64,000 nucleotides of DNA, taken from contig NZ_BLIZ01000001.1 of the NCBI RefSeq assembly GCF_019972315.1, positions 818,513 through 882,512 on the forward strand, in the 5' to 3' direction. Below the pieces are notes generated by a model. It saw only the letters and a list, made by a program, of their open reading frames with translations. It made no database searches and had not been told where the DNA came from. This document shows positions 42,411 through 51,396 of the stretch, one piece after another. The translations under genes were made by a program, and so were the position numbers. The first letter of the stretch is position 1. Every line of letters begins with the position of its first letter. Origin of the DNA: Geobacter sp. AOG1. Its GTDB lineage: Bacteria; Desulfobacterota; Desulfuromonadia; Geobacterales; Geobacteraceae.

Positions 42411-43502
42411 CTACATGATGAATGAAAACCACGGTTCGGTTCCAAACGCCATAATCCAGAGAGCGGTGAGAACAACAAGTACCAGCGTGATCGGCAGAAA
42501 TACCTTCCATCCCAGTCGCATAAGCTGGTCATAACGGTAGCGCGGGTAGGTAGCCCGAATCCACATGCAGCAGAAGATCAGGAAATAGACCTTGGCAACG
42601 AACCACATCCATCCCGGAAGGAACGCCGGCCCATGCCACCCTCCCAGGAAAAGGGTCGTAGTGACCGCGCAGACCGTTACCATGTTGGCATACTCAGCCA
42701 TGAAGAACATGGCGTATTTCATACTGGAATACTCGGTACAGAAGCCGGAGACCAGTTCTGTTTCCGCTTCGGGAAGGTCGAAGGGGGTGCGGTTGATTTC
42801 AGCAATTGAGCAGATGAAGAATATGATCCCTGCCACAAAGGTGCAGGGGTTACGGAACAGGTACCATCCGGTTACACCGAAGGCCCCGGCCTGGTCCGCA
42901 ACGATCTGGTTAAGGGAAAGAGATCCCGACATGAGAAAGACAGTAATGATTGCAAGGCCTGCGGCCAGTTCGTAGGAGATCATCTGTGCCGAAGCGCGGA
43001 GACCACCCAGCAGAGAGTATTTGCTGTTGGAGGACCACCCGGCAAGGACAATGCCGTAAACGCCGAGGGACGCCATGCCGAGTATATAGAGAACGCCGAC
43101 ATTTAAGTCGAGCACTTTACCTACCTGGGGGTCATACACCGATGCAATCTGCAGAGGGATCGTGTAGCCGAATACTTCGATGTTGCCGCCGAAGGGGATG
43201 ACGGCAAAGGAGATGAACGCGGGCACCAGGGCGATGAGCGGTGCAACCAGGAAGGCAAAGGTACTCGCCTGTTTCGGGATGATCTCTTCCTTGAAAAAAA
43301 GTTTGAGCCCGTCCGCAATCGGCTGGAGAAGGCCATACCAACCGGTCCGCATCGGTCCCAGCCGTACCTGCATGAAACCGATGACTTTCCGTTCTGCGTA
43401 GGTTGCATAAGCCACCGTCAACAGTACGAATACAAAGGCTACGAGAACCTTGGCGACCATGGCGACATAGTACATCGGTGGCAGTGCTAATAGAGCGTCC
43501 AT
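42411..43502 (-). CDS. nuoH: NADH-quinone oxidoreductase subunit H
   Basis: The product is 363 residues (E. coli 325). It is the membrane subunit at the quinone chamber, with blocks [77 protein letters not shown] (the quinone-site acidic loop) and [35 protein letters not shown]-type end. GAGGAAC precedes the ATG. Confidence 0.96.
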   Translation of the reverse strand: [363 protein letters not shown]

Positions 43503-43545
43503 GTGTTCCTCTTCCCCTCGAAAATAATTGGTATAGGAGTAGTTG

Positions 43546-46035
43546 CTACTTACTGATGCTGACCCAGGTTACCGCCGCACCGGCGGCGATGCTATTGACG
43601 GATGCCTCGCCAAAATGGTAAGGGGCAAAGACAACCCCTTGGGGCATGCGTGTTCCAACCTTGGCCTTTAGCTTGAGTTCTCCGGATGCGGATTTGACCA
43701 CAACCGTATCCCCCTCTTTGACACTGAGAGCCCGAGCATCGTCGCGCCCCAGTTCCACGTAGCCTTCCGGACATACGTGCATGGGGCCTTCACCGAAGCG
43801 GGACATGGTCCCACAGTGATAGAGAGCACTTCCGGTTACGAGGGCTAACTTGCCGCTCTCCACCGGGATTACCGCAGCCCCTGCCGGCACGAAGCGCGGT
43901 TTTATCGTGACAGGAAGAATGGCCCCTGTGTCACCCAGTTCGGCCAAAGAGAGGCCGGCATAGGCGGGAACGGTTGCCGCGATCTCGGCGAATACCGCCG
44001 CTACATCGGCATAGGGCGCACTACCGGTTAGGCTGGCGACGAGACCATTGAGGATGGCAAAATCGCTCCGTGCTTCTCCAACAGGTTTGATGGCCTGGTT
44101 AATCCGCTGCACCGCACGCCCGACGCTGGTGTAGGTACCGCCCTTCTCGGCAAATGAACAGGCCGGCAACACCACGTGGGCCTTGGCCGCCGTTTCAGTC
44201 AGGAAGAGGTCCTGCACAACGAGGAATTCCACCTTGTCGAGCGCTGCCTCCACCCGCTTCCGGTCGGGGTAGGAGACAACCGGATTTTCTCCAGCCACGA
44301 TCAGAGTCTTGATGGAGCCGTTCAGACAGCCCGTCATGATGGCATCCGCATCGGCACCACCGGCAGTCGGGTAGACGCCGAGGTCTGCCGCACCCTGGCT
44401 GTTGTTCTTCTCACCCAGGTAGAGGACCCCGCACCCTTCCTTGCCGACCTTGCCGGTCAGCAGTGTCAGATTGGCGATGGCCTGTGCCAGGGCTTTGCCG
44501 TGGCCCGGATAGCCGAGGCCAAGAGGAAGGATGATAAGCGCCTTTGCTGCCTTGGCATAGTCTCTAGCAAGGTTCTTGATGGCATCAGCATCCAGGCCAC
44601 AGGTTGCAGCAACGTTTTCGGGAGCGTAATCTGCCAGTTGTTGCTTCAGGGCTTCAAATCCTTCAATACCAGTAGCAGTGGCATCCTGAAGATTTTCGGC
44701 CAGGATCACCTGGGCAAGGGCATTGACCAGCGCCACTTCCTGTCCCGGCTTGTGAACGTAGGTAACTGCCTTGGGAAGTTTGGCCAGCTTGCCGCGCTTA
44801 TCTGAGATGATCCTGAGGTCGATCTCCTTGCGCTTGACCCCCAGATTGATTTCGAAGCCGAGTACCGGGTGGGTTTCGTAGGCATCAGTCTTCACCACGA
44901 GCAGGAGGTCGGATGCCTGGATATCAGAAATGGCCGCCGGTGAAGCTACGGTACCAAAGCTCTCCATTGCACCTGCGGTGAGGGCTGCATGGGCATACCC
45001 CGCCGAATGGTCAATGTTGTCCGAGCCGAGACCGTCCTTGAAGAGTTTCTTGAAGAGGAACAGTTCCTCATTCGTGAGCCGTGCGGTTACCAAGCCAGCA
45101 ACTGCTTTTCCGCCGGCATTTTTCGCCTCGGCAAGCTTTGCAGCGACGAGAGTCAGCGCCTCGTCCCAGCTGGCCTGCTGCAGGACACCATTTTTCCGGA
45201 TGAGCGGTGTTGCCAGACGCTTGTCGCTGTTGACAAACTGGTAACCGAAACGCCCCCGGGTACAGAGTTGGCCATTATGGAAGCCCTGGTTCTCGTCGTA
45301 AATGGTGGTGAGGACCTTGCCGTCCTTGACCCCCAGAGTCAATTGGCAGCCGGTACCGCAGTAGGAACAAACCGATTTTACCTTATTGAGAGCCCACCAG
45401 CGGGCCTTGAACTTGAAGGGACGAGAGATGAGCGCGCCCACGGGACAGACCGAGACGCAGGAACCGCAGAATTCACAGTTGAGGGGACCATCAAACTCGG
45501 TCCCTATCTTCGCCTCGATACCACGGTTCATGAACGTATAGGCCCCGTAGGAAACGATCTCGTCGCATATCCGGGCACACTTGCCGCAGTGGATGCAGCG
45601 GTTCATGTCCCGCTCTATGAGGGGGTTCTCGTAGTCGATCTGGTGTTGGAATTTTTCGTCCTGGAAGCGGTTGAGGTTGACCTTGTATTCATAGGTAAGA
45701 TTCTGGAGGTCACAGTCACCAGCCGCATCGCAGACCGGACAGTCGATGGGGTGCTTGAGCAGCAAGAGTTCCAGCACCAGCTTACGGGCCTTGACAATTT
45801 CGTCGGTGGTAGTCCGAACGATCATCCCCTCGGTCACCGGGGTGGTGCAGGCGGGAATCTGCCGTCCCTTCATCTGCTCAACCTCCACGAGACACATACG
45901 GCATCCGCCGAACGGCTGGAGCTTCTTATCGTGACAGAGGATCGGTATTCTTATGCCGGCTGCCTTGGCCGCATCAAATATGGTAGCGTCTTTCGGTACC
46001 GTTACCTGTGTATCGTCGATTGTAAGATTTACCAT
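43546..46035 (-). CDS. nuoG: NADH-quinone oxidoreductase subunit G
   Basis: The product is 829 residues. N-terminal ferredoxin part: CHDKKLQPFGGCRMCLVEV (2Fe-2S, N1b), then HPIDCPVCDAAGDCDLQNL (His-ligated cluster N5) and CIHCGKCARICDE with CEFCGSCVSVCPVGAL (cluster N4 region). The rest is a formate-dehydrogenase-like fold beginning CSYCGTGCQLTLG, which could hold the extra N7 cluster. It links NuoF to the rest of the peripheral arm. The molybdopterin cofactor itself is normally absent from NuoG. Confidence 0.95.
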   Translation of the reverse strand: MVNLTIDDTQVTVPKDATIFDAAKAAGIRIPILCHDKKLQPFGGCRMCLVEVEQMKGRQIPACTTPVTEGMIVRTTTDEIVKARKLVLELLLLKHPIDCPVCDAAGDCDLQNLTYEYKVNLNRFQDEKFQHQIDYENPLIERDMNRCIHCGKCARICDEIVSYGAYTFMNRGIEAKIGTEFDGPLNCEFCGSCVSVCPVGALISRPFKFKARWWALNKVKSVCSYCGTGCQLTLGVKDGKVLTTIYDENQGFHNGQLCTRGRFGYQFVNSDKRLATPLIRKNGVLQQASWDEALTLVAAKLAEAKNAGGKAVAGLVTARLTNEELFLFKKLFKDGLGSDNIDHSAGYAHAALTAGAMESFGTVASPAAISDIQASDLLLVVKTDAYETHPVLGFEINLGVKRKEIDLRIISDKRGKLAKLPKAVTYVHKPGQEVALVNALAQVILAENLQDATATGIEGFEALKQQLADYAPENVAATCGLDADAIKNLARDYAKAAKALIILPLGLGYPGHGKALAQAIANLTLLTGKVGKEGCGVLYLGEKNNSQGAADLGVYPTAGGADADAIMTGCLNGSIKTLIVAGENPVVSYPDRKRVEAALDKVEFLVVQDLFLTETAAKAHVVLPACSFAEKGGTYTSVGRAVQRINQAIKPVGEARSDFAILNGLVASLTGSAPYADVAAVFAEIAATVPAYAGLSLAELGDTGAILPVTIKPRFVPAGAAVIPVESGKLALVTGSALYHCGTMSRFGEGPMHVCPEGYVELGRDDARALSVKEGDTVVVKSASGELKLKAKVGTRMPQGVVFAPYHFGEASVNSIAAGAAVTWVSISK

Positions 46036-46076
46036 CTCGCCCTCTGTTCTCCCTCGGATGTTTACTTGGTGATCAG

Positions 46077-47858
46077 CTACTCAATGGCCATGAAACGGCA
46101 GGCGTCGTAACAAGACTTGCACTTGGTGCAGTTTTCCTTGATGAGAAAAGCGACTTGCCCTTTCTCCCAGCGGATGGCGTTGGAAGGGCAGGCCTTGAGG
46201 CAGGCGCCGCACTTGACACACTTGTCTTCCACCACCTGCCACAGGAGCAGTTCCTTGCAGCAGTTGGAGGGGCAGCGCTTGTCGTTGATGTGTGCCTCGT
46301 ACTCGTGGCGGAAATACTTGACTGTAGAGAGGATCGGGTTCGGAGCTGTCTGGCCAAGGCCGCAGAGAGACGCCTTCTTGATGGTGGTCCCCATCTCCAG
46401 AAGAGTCTCGATGTCCTGGGCCTCACCCCTTCCTTCAGTGATCCGCGTAAGAATATCGAGCATGGCCTTGAGGCCAATCCGGCAGGGGACACACTTGCCG
46501 CACGACTCCATTCTGGTAAAGGCAAGAAAGAACTTGGCCACGTCCACCATGCAGGTGGTCTCGTCCATGACCACTAGTCCACCGGACCCCATCATGGCAC
46601 CTGCTTTGATGAGAGAGTCGTAGTCAACAGGAGTGTCGAGCACTTCCGCGGGGATGCAACCCCCGGACGGCCCCCCCGCCTGAACCGCTTTGAACTTGCG
46701 GTTGTTGGCGATGCCGCCACAGACATCGTAGATGACCTGACGGACCGTCATCCCGGCCGGAACCTCGACGAGACCCGTATGCTTGACCTTCCCGGTCACG
46801 GCGAAGATCTTGGTCCCCTTGGTCGTCTCGGTGCCAAGGGATGCATACCAATCGGCACCCTTGTTGATGATATGACGGACGTTGGCAAAGGTTTCCACGT
46901 TGTTGATGTTGGTCGGCTTACCCCACAGACCCTTGACCGCCGGAAACGGAGGACGGGGTCGTGGCATACCGCGCTCGCCTTCGATGGAGGCCATGAGCGC
47001 GGTCTCTTCGCCACAGACGAAGGCGCCCGCACCCATTTTTATCCGCATGTCGAAGTCGAAGCCCCACCCTTGGATGTTCTTGCCAAGCCAGCCCTTCTCG
47101 TAGCAGGTATCGATGGCACGCTGCAAGCGCTCGATGGCCAGCGGGTACTCGGCCCGGACGTAGACGTAGCCGTAGTAGCAGCCTATTGCATAGGCAGCGA
47201 TCATCATCCCCTCGATGATACAGAAGGGGTCCCCTTCGAGAACTGAGCGGTCCATAAAGGCACCGGGGTCGCCCTCGTCGGCGTTGCAGATCAGGTACTT
47301 TTTGTCGCCAGGCGAAGCGGCGCAGAAGGACCATTTCATGCCGGTGGGGAATCCACCACCACCACGACCACGCAGTCCCGACTTCTTGACTTCCTCGGTA
47401 ACTTCAGCAGGCTTCATGGACTTGATGCATTTTTCGATCGCCTTGAAGCCATCCTCTTCCAGATAGGCATCCAGGCTATCGGGGTCTATCTGACCACAAC
47501 CGGTCATGACGATGCGCATCTGCTGGTCGACGAAGGTGTTGTAGTAGGGCTTCGCCTTCCGTTTCTCCATGGTTGTCTTGTTGATAATGTGCTCTTCGAC
47601 GATTTGTTCGACCTCTTCCGCCTTGACAAAGTCGTAGGTGACCCGTCCCTGCTCAGGGGTGATGATATCGACGAGGACATCGTTTGCGCAGAGGCCGCGG
47701 CAACCGGTCTTGATGACGTCACAGCGCTTGCCGACGACGGCATCAACACCTTTTTCCGCGATTTGCTTGATGAATGCCGCCTCAACGTCCTTGGCACCCA
47801 TGGAAACGCCACCAGTTCCCTGGCAGATCAGAATTTTTATCGCTGCGTTTTCGCTCAT
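46077..47858 (-). CDS. nuoF: NADH-quinone oxidoreductase subunit F with extra thioredoxin-like and ferredoxin domains
   Basis: The product is 593 residues against about 445 for E. coli NuoF. Residues 1-100 are a thioredoxin-like [2Fe-2S] domain (KILICQGTGGVSMG, KRCDVIKTGCRGLCAND). The core (about 110-520) has the NADH/FMN site GLRGRGGGGFPTG near 160 and the N3 cluster ESCGKCVPCRIG near 450. The last 60 residues add two [4Fe-4S] motifs: CVKCGACLKACP and CTKCKSCYDAC. This is the layout of hydrogenase and bifurcating flavoprotein subunits (HydB/HndC type), so ferredoxin may be an extra electron partner. That is family inference. Confidence 0.93.
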   Translation of the reverse strand: MSENAAIKILICQGTGGVSMGAKDVEAAFIKQIAEKGVDAVVGKRCDVIKTGCRGLCANDVLVDIITPEQGRVTYDFVKAEEVEQIVEEHIINKTTMEKRKAKPYYNTFVDQQMRIVMTGCGQIDPDSLDAYLEEDGFKAIEKCIKSMKPAEVTEEVKKSGLRGRGGGGFPTGMKWSFCAASPGDKKYLICNADEGDPGAFMDRSVLEGDPFCIIEGMMIAAYAIGCYYGYVYVRAEYPLAIERLQRAIDTCYEKGWLGKNIQGWGFDFDMRIKMGAGAFVCGEETALMASIEGERGMPRPRPPFPAVKGLWGKPTNINNVETFANVRHIINKGADWYASLGTETTKGTKIFAVTGKVKHTGLVEVPAGMTVRQVIYDVCGGIANNRKFKAVQAGGPSGGCIPAEVLDTPVDYDSLIKAGAMMGSGGLVVMDETTCMVDVAKFFLAFTRMESCGKCVPCRIGLKAMLDILTRITEGRGEAQDIETLLEMGTTIKKASLCGLGQTAPNPILSTVKYFRHEYEAHINDKRCPSNCCKELLLWQVVEDKCVKCGACLKACPSNAIRWEKGQVAFLIKENCTKCKSCYDACRFMAIE

Positions 47859-47890
47859 GACGAATAGTCCCCTACTGGATAAGTATCGAG

Positions 47891-48400
47891 CTACTTCTTC
47901 ATCGGCCTCTGGCTGTAATCGGCAATAATCTCTCCGACTTTCTGCACCGTCATCGAACCGTAGGTGGAATCATTCACCATGGCCAGTGGTGCCATACCAC
48001 AGGCACCGAGACAGGCGACCTTCTCGAAAGTGAAGCGCAAGTCGGGAGTGGTTTCAGCGTGTCCAATTCCCAGCTTATCAAAGAACGTCTCAACGATACG
48101 AGGAGCGCCCTGGACGTGGCACGCAGTTCCAACGCAGACCCTGATAATGAACTTCCCCCGCGGCTTGAGGTGGAACTGGGCATAGAAGGTGAGGACACCG
48201 TAGATCTGGCTCGGGTAAATGTTCAGCCGCTCCGCCACCAGGTCGATGGTCGGTTTGGGCACGTAACCGTATTCTTCCTGGATTCCCTGAAGGACCGGCA
48301 TCAGGTTGCCCGGCAGGGTCAGGTACTTGTCGATGACGTGATTGGCAAGTGCCAAATCGATATCTGCAGTCGGTATTTCTTCGGCTGGAGCGTTACTCAT
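47891..48400 (-). CDS. nuoE: NADH-quinone oxidoreductase subunit E
   Basis: The product is 169 residues. The ATG at 48400 has AAAGGAG at nine bases; an ATG three codons earlier touches the ribosome binding site and is rejected. The thioredoxin-like [2Fe-2S] cluster N1a is bound by CVGTACHVQGA and CLGACGMAP. The helical N-terminus has YGYVPKPTIDLVAERLNIYPSQIYGVLTFYAQF. Confidence 0.95.
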   Translation of the reverse strand: MSNAPAEEIPTADIDLALANHVIDKYLTLPGNLMPVLQGIQEEYGYVPKPTIDLVAERLNIYPSQIYGVLTFYAQFHLKPRGKFIIRVCVGTACHVQGAPRIVETFFDKLGIGHAETTPDLRFTFEKVACLGACGMAPLAMVNDSTYGSMTVQKVGEIIADYSQRPMKK

Positions 48401-48426
48401 GTACTCCATCTCCTTTAATAAGTGAG

Positions 48427-49599
48427 TTACCTGTCGATTTCGCCAAGGACGATGTCGAGCGTTCCGATGACCGCTACGAGGTCGGCAATCATGGCACCTT
48501 TTGCCATTTTCTCGATAGCACCGAGGTTGACGAATGAGGGGGGACGAATCCGCATCCGGTACGGTTTGTTCCCGCCATCGCTGACCAGATAGTACCCCAA
48601 CTCACCTTTGGGATTTTCCACCGACTGGTACACCTCCCCTTCCGGAACAGGAAAGCCTTCGCTGGCAATCTTGAAGTGGTGGATCAGCCCTTCAATGGTG
48701 TTGTAGACATCATCCTTCGGAGGGTAGCAGACCTGAGGCGCATCGGCCAAAATCGGCCCCGGTTTGAGGGAGTCCAAAGCCTGTTTGATGATCTTCACCG
48801 CTTCGCGCATCTCCACGAGGCGTACCTTGTACCGGTCATAGGTGTCGCAGTTCTTACCGACCGGCACCTGGAAGTTATACTTTTCATAACCACTGTAGGG
48901 ATTGTCTCTCCGCAGGTCCCAGTCTACGCCCGAGCCGCGCAGTGCCGGGCCGGTGATACCGTAATCTATGGCGTCTTCGGCCGAGATCACACCATTACCG
49001 ACGGTCCGCTGGACCCAGATGGTGTTCTTGGTCAGAAGCCCCTCGTAAGTGTCGAAATGGCCGGGAAAGGTGTCAACAACTTCCTTCACATCTCTCTCGA
49101 ACCCGTCGTAGACCTCGGAGGAAAGCCCGCCGATACGGAAGTAGTTGCTCGTCATCCTCGCACCGGAGATCTTTTCGTAGATGGCCATTACCTTCTCGCG
49201 CTCACGGAAGGCGTAAATGAAGACCGTCATGGCCCCGATGTCGAGGGCATGGCAGGCGATCCAGACGAGATGGGACTTGAGACGAGTCAATTCGGCCATT
49301 ATAACCCGGATCGTCTGAGCTCTCTCCGGCACCTCAATCCCGAGCAGTTTTTCAACCGCCAGCACGTAGCCGAGGTTGTTGCTCATGGGAGCAAGGTAGT
49401 CGAGTCGGTCGGTCAGGGGGAGTGTCTGGTGGTAGGTCCGGTGCTCCGACAGCTTCTCGACCCCCCGGTGCAGGTACCCGATGTGCGGCGTGATCTTCTG
49501 GATTACTTCACCGTCCAGTTCGACAACTAGCCGCAAAACCCCGTGCGTACTCGGGTGCTGCGGGCCCATGTTTACTGTCATGATCTCTGTACTAGCCAT
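48427..49599 (-). CDS. nuoD: NADH-quinone oxidoreductase subunit D
   Basis: The product is 390 residues and separate from NuoC, unlike the fused E. coli NuoCD. It is the 49-kDa subunit that forms the quinone-binding cavity with NuoB. Conserved stretches are MGPQHPSTHGVLRLVVELDGE, HIGYLHRGVEKLSEHRTYHQTLPLTDRLDYLAPMSNN and GARMTSNYFRIGGLS. Confidence 0.95.
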   Translation of the reverse strand: MASTEIMTVNMGPQHPSTHGVLRLVVELDGEVIQKITPHIGYLHRGVEKLSEHRTYHQTLPLTDRLDYLAPMSNNLGYVLAVEKLLGIEVPERAQTIRVIMAELTRLKSHLVWIACHALDIGAMTVFIYAFREREKVMAIYEKISGARMTSNYFRIGGLSSEVYDGFERDVKEVVDTFPGHFDTYEGLLTKNTIWVQRTVGNGVISAEDAIDYGITGPALRGSGVDWDLRRDNPYSGYEKYNFQVPVGKNCDTYDRYKVRLVEMREAVKIIKQALDSLKPGPILADAPQVCYPPKDDVYNTIEGLIHHFKIASEGFPVPEGEVYQSVENPKGELGYYLVSDGGNKPYRMRIRPPSFVNLGAIEKMAKGAMIADLVAVIGTLDIVLGEIDR

Positions 49600-49651
49600 T
49601 CGTCGCCTCTATGTGTTGGATAGAATAAGTTTTGTAAGCGTATGGTTTAAA

Positions 49652-50146
49652 TTAGGACAGCCTGCCCTTGTACGGTTCGCGATCCGGGCCCTGGAGCGGA
49701 TAGTCCTTCCGCAGCGGGTGACCGACCCAGTCGTCCGTCATGAGGATTCTGCGCAGGTCAGGATGGCCGGTGAAGGTGATGCCGAACAGATCATACACTT
49801 CACGCTCCAGGAAGTTGGCGGCATTCCAGAGGCAGGTGGCGCTGGCAATGGACGTGTCCGACTCCTCCACCGGTGCCTTGACCCTGAGACGGTCCTTGGT
49901 GGGAATAGAGTACAGGTTGTAGACCACCATGAAACGGGGAGCTTTCCCGCAATAGTCAACCGCAGTCACGTCGGTCAGCAGGTTATACCCCATCTCTTCC
50001 TTCAGGCATTTGCAGATTGCGATGATGTCCTCTTTCTTGACGGTCACCGTCACTTCACCGCGGAATTCCTTGATTTCCAAAAGAGAAGAAGCAAATTTTT
50101 CCTTCAGCCCCATCACTGCACGATTGTTCTCAGCCATATTAGTCAT
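49652..50146 (-). CDS. nuoC: NADH-quinone oxidoreductase subunit C
   Basis: The product is 164 residues, the 30-kDa subunit. The conserved block EREVYDLFGITFTGHPDLRRILMTDDWVGHPLRKDYPLQGPDREPY near the end is diagnostic. It packs against NuoD. AAAGGAAAAGG precedes the ATG. Confidence 0.95.
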   Translation of the reverse strand: MTNMAENNRAVMGLKEKFASSLLEIKEFRGEVTVTVKKEDIIAICKCLKEEMGYNLLTDVTAVDYCGKAPRFMVVYNLYSIPTKDRLRVKAPVEESDTSIASATCLWNAANFLEREVYDLFGITFTGHPDLRRILMTDDWVGHPLRKDYPLQGPDREPYKGRLS

Positions 50147-50170
50147 ACCTTTTCCTTTGGTATTGATCCC

Positions 50171-50686
50171 TTACGCAGCCGGCTCCAGCCTCTCACCGAG
50201 GCCGATTGACGAACCGAAGGAGTTTTTCTCCTTCATGATCTTGTCCTGGAGCTTCATCAGTCCGAAGAGGAGCGCCTCGGGGCGCGGAGGACAGCCGGGG
50301 ATATAGACATCAACAGGAAGCGCTTCATCGATCCCCTGTACCACGCTGTACGTATCGAAAATGCCCCCCGAACAGGCGCATGCCCCCATGGCCACGACCC
50401 ACTTCGGCTCCGGCATCTGCTCATAAACGGTCTTGATCACAGGAAGCATCTTCTTGGTGACCGTACCAGCGATGATGATACAGTCCGACTGACGGGGTGA
50501 CGCCCGGAAGATGATGCCGAAACGGTCCAGGTCGTGGTGGGACGCCCCGGTGGCCATCATCTCGATGGCGCAGCAGGCCAGACCGAAGGTCATGGGCCAG
50601 ATCGACGATTTACGTGCCCAGTTGACCAGGCCGTCCAACGACGCGGTAATGATGTTATCACCCAATGGCTGCTGATCTACTCCCAT
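50171..50686 (-). CDS. nuoB: NADH-quinone oxidoreductase subunit B
   Basis: The product is 171 residues. The ATG at 50686 (AAAAGGAG seven bases upstream) overlaps the end of nuoA by ten bases, so the two are coupled. Cluster N2 ligands are seen in [11 protein letters not shown] (tandem Cys), MGACACSGG and IPGCPPRPE. Confidence 0.96.
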   Translation of the reverse strand: MGVDQQPLGDNIITASLDGLVNWARKSSIWPMTFGLACCAIEMMATGASHHDLDRFGIIFRASPRQSDCIIIAGTVTKKMLPVIKTVYEQMPEPKWVVAMGACACSGGIFDTYSVVQGIDEALPVDVYIPGCPPRPEALLFGLMKLQDKIMKEKNSFGSSIGLGERLEPAA

Positions 50687-51048
50687 TCCAATGCTCCTTT
50701 TTTCCAAACGTATATGTAGCCGACGAAGAGAATGACGATGAAGACACCCATCTCAGCAAGAATGAATGGACCGAGGCCGGCGGCGATGAACTTCTTGAAG
50801 ACAACCGCCCACGGATAGAGGAACACCGCCTCTATGTCAAACAGGATGAAGAGCATCGCAATGATGTAGAACTTGATCGAGAACCGCTCGCGCGCACTTC
50901 CGACCGGCTCGCACCCACACTCGTAAGGAGCCAGTTTTACTTCGGAAGGCTTTTTCGGTCCGATAAGGGACGAAAAAATAAGCGAGCCAAGGCCGAACAG
51001 GATTGCAATCGTTACCAGGACGATTATGGGTAGATAAGCACCAAGCAT
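50677..51048 (-). CDS. nuoA: NADH-quinone oxidoreductase subunit A
   Basis: The product is 123 residues with three membrane helices. The conserved [43 protein letters not shown] region, including the loop cysteine of the quinone gate, identifies it. It is the first gene of the 14-gene operon and is divergent from hemL. Confidence 0.96.
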   Translation of the reverse strand: MLGAYLPIIVLVTIAILFGLGSLIFSSLIGPKKPSEVKLAPYECGCEPVGSARERFSIKFYIIAMLFILFDIEAVFLYPWAVVFKKFIAAGLGPFILAEMGVFIVILFVGYIYVWKKGALEWE

Positions 51049-51177
51049 CTTTTCCCTCCAATTTTCTAAAAACGTTAAAAATGTTTTGTTGCAGATTGAA
51101 ACAGACTCTTTAGCCAGTTTTTACGCTTCTACCGCATCAGTAACCACTGGATCGTACACAGATTTTCCTTCAGAAGC

Positions 51178-51190
51178 GTATACTGTATAC
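51178..51190. promoter_or_regulatory. GTATAC-T-GTATAC operator-like palindrome upstream of nuo
   Basis: Two GTATAC blocks flank a single T. The motif lies just inside the predicted nuo transcript, about 10-22 bases past the likely start. The symmetry suggests a dimeric repressor such as a GntR-type protein. The regulator is unknown. Confidence 0.4.
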
Positions 51191-51206
51191 AATTTCAATT
51201 GGTCGA

Positions 51207-51235
51207 AACTTATTTCATTTCCAAATTATTGTCAA
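51207..51235 (-). promoter_or_regulatory. candidate promoter of the nuo operon
   Basis: On the minus strand TTGACA (51235-51230), 17 bases, then TAAGTT (51212-51207). The -35 is perfect, the -10 weak. It leaves a leader of about 150 bases before nuoA. The 350-base divergent gap (51049-51396) holds no supported gene. Confidence 0.45.
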
Positions 51236-51325
51236 GAAAAAAAAGTTCTAATTTTTTCGCCTCTGGCCGCGGTTTTTCCCGGCTCCGGCACAGTCCGGCA
51301 CCGCTCTTCCGCGCGCTATTAACCC

Positions 51326-51331
51326 TTGACA
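51326..51331 (+). promoter_or_regulatory. probable -35 box of the hemL promoter
   Basis: A perfect TTGACA lies 66 bases before the hemL ATG. The expected -10 (around 51348-51354, GTGGTACC) is a poor match, so this is an incomplete promoter call. Confidence 0.35.
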
Positions 51332-51396
51332 TCATGCGGAGTTATGTGGTACCACGCCCACGTCGTAGCGAGAAAAAACAAGTGAGGTGGCAAGCC

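Noticed and set aside
43546-46035. NuoG as a molybdopterin enzyme (formate dehydrogenase or similar)
   Set aside because: The position between nuoF and nuoH, the N-terminal HPIDCPVCDAAGDCDLQ ferredoxin and the lack of a catalytic Cys or Sec in the expected place fit NuoG.
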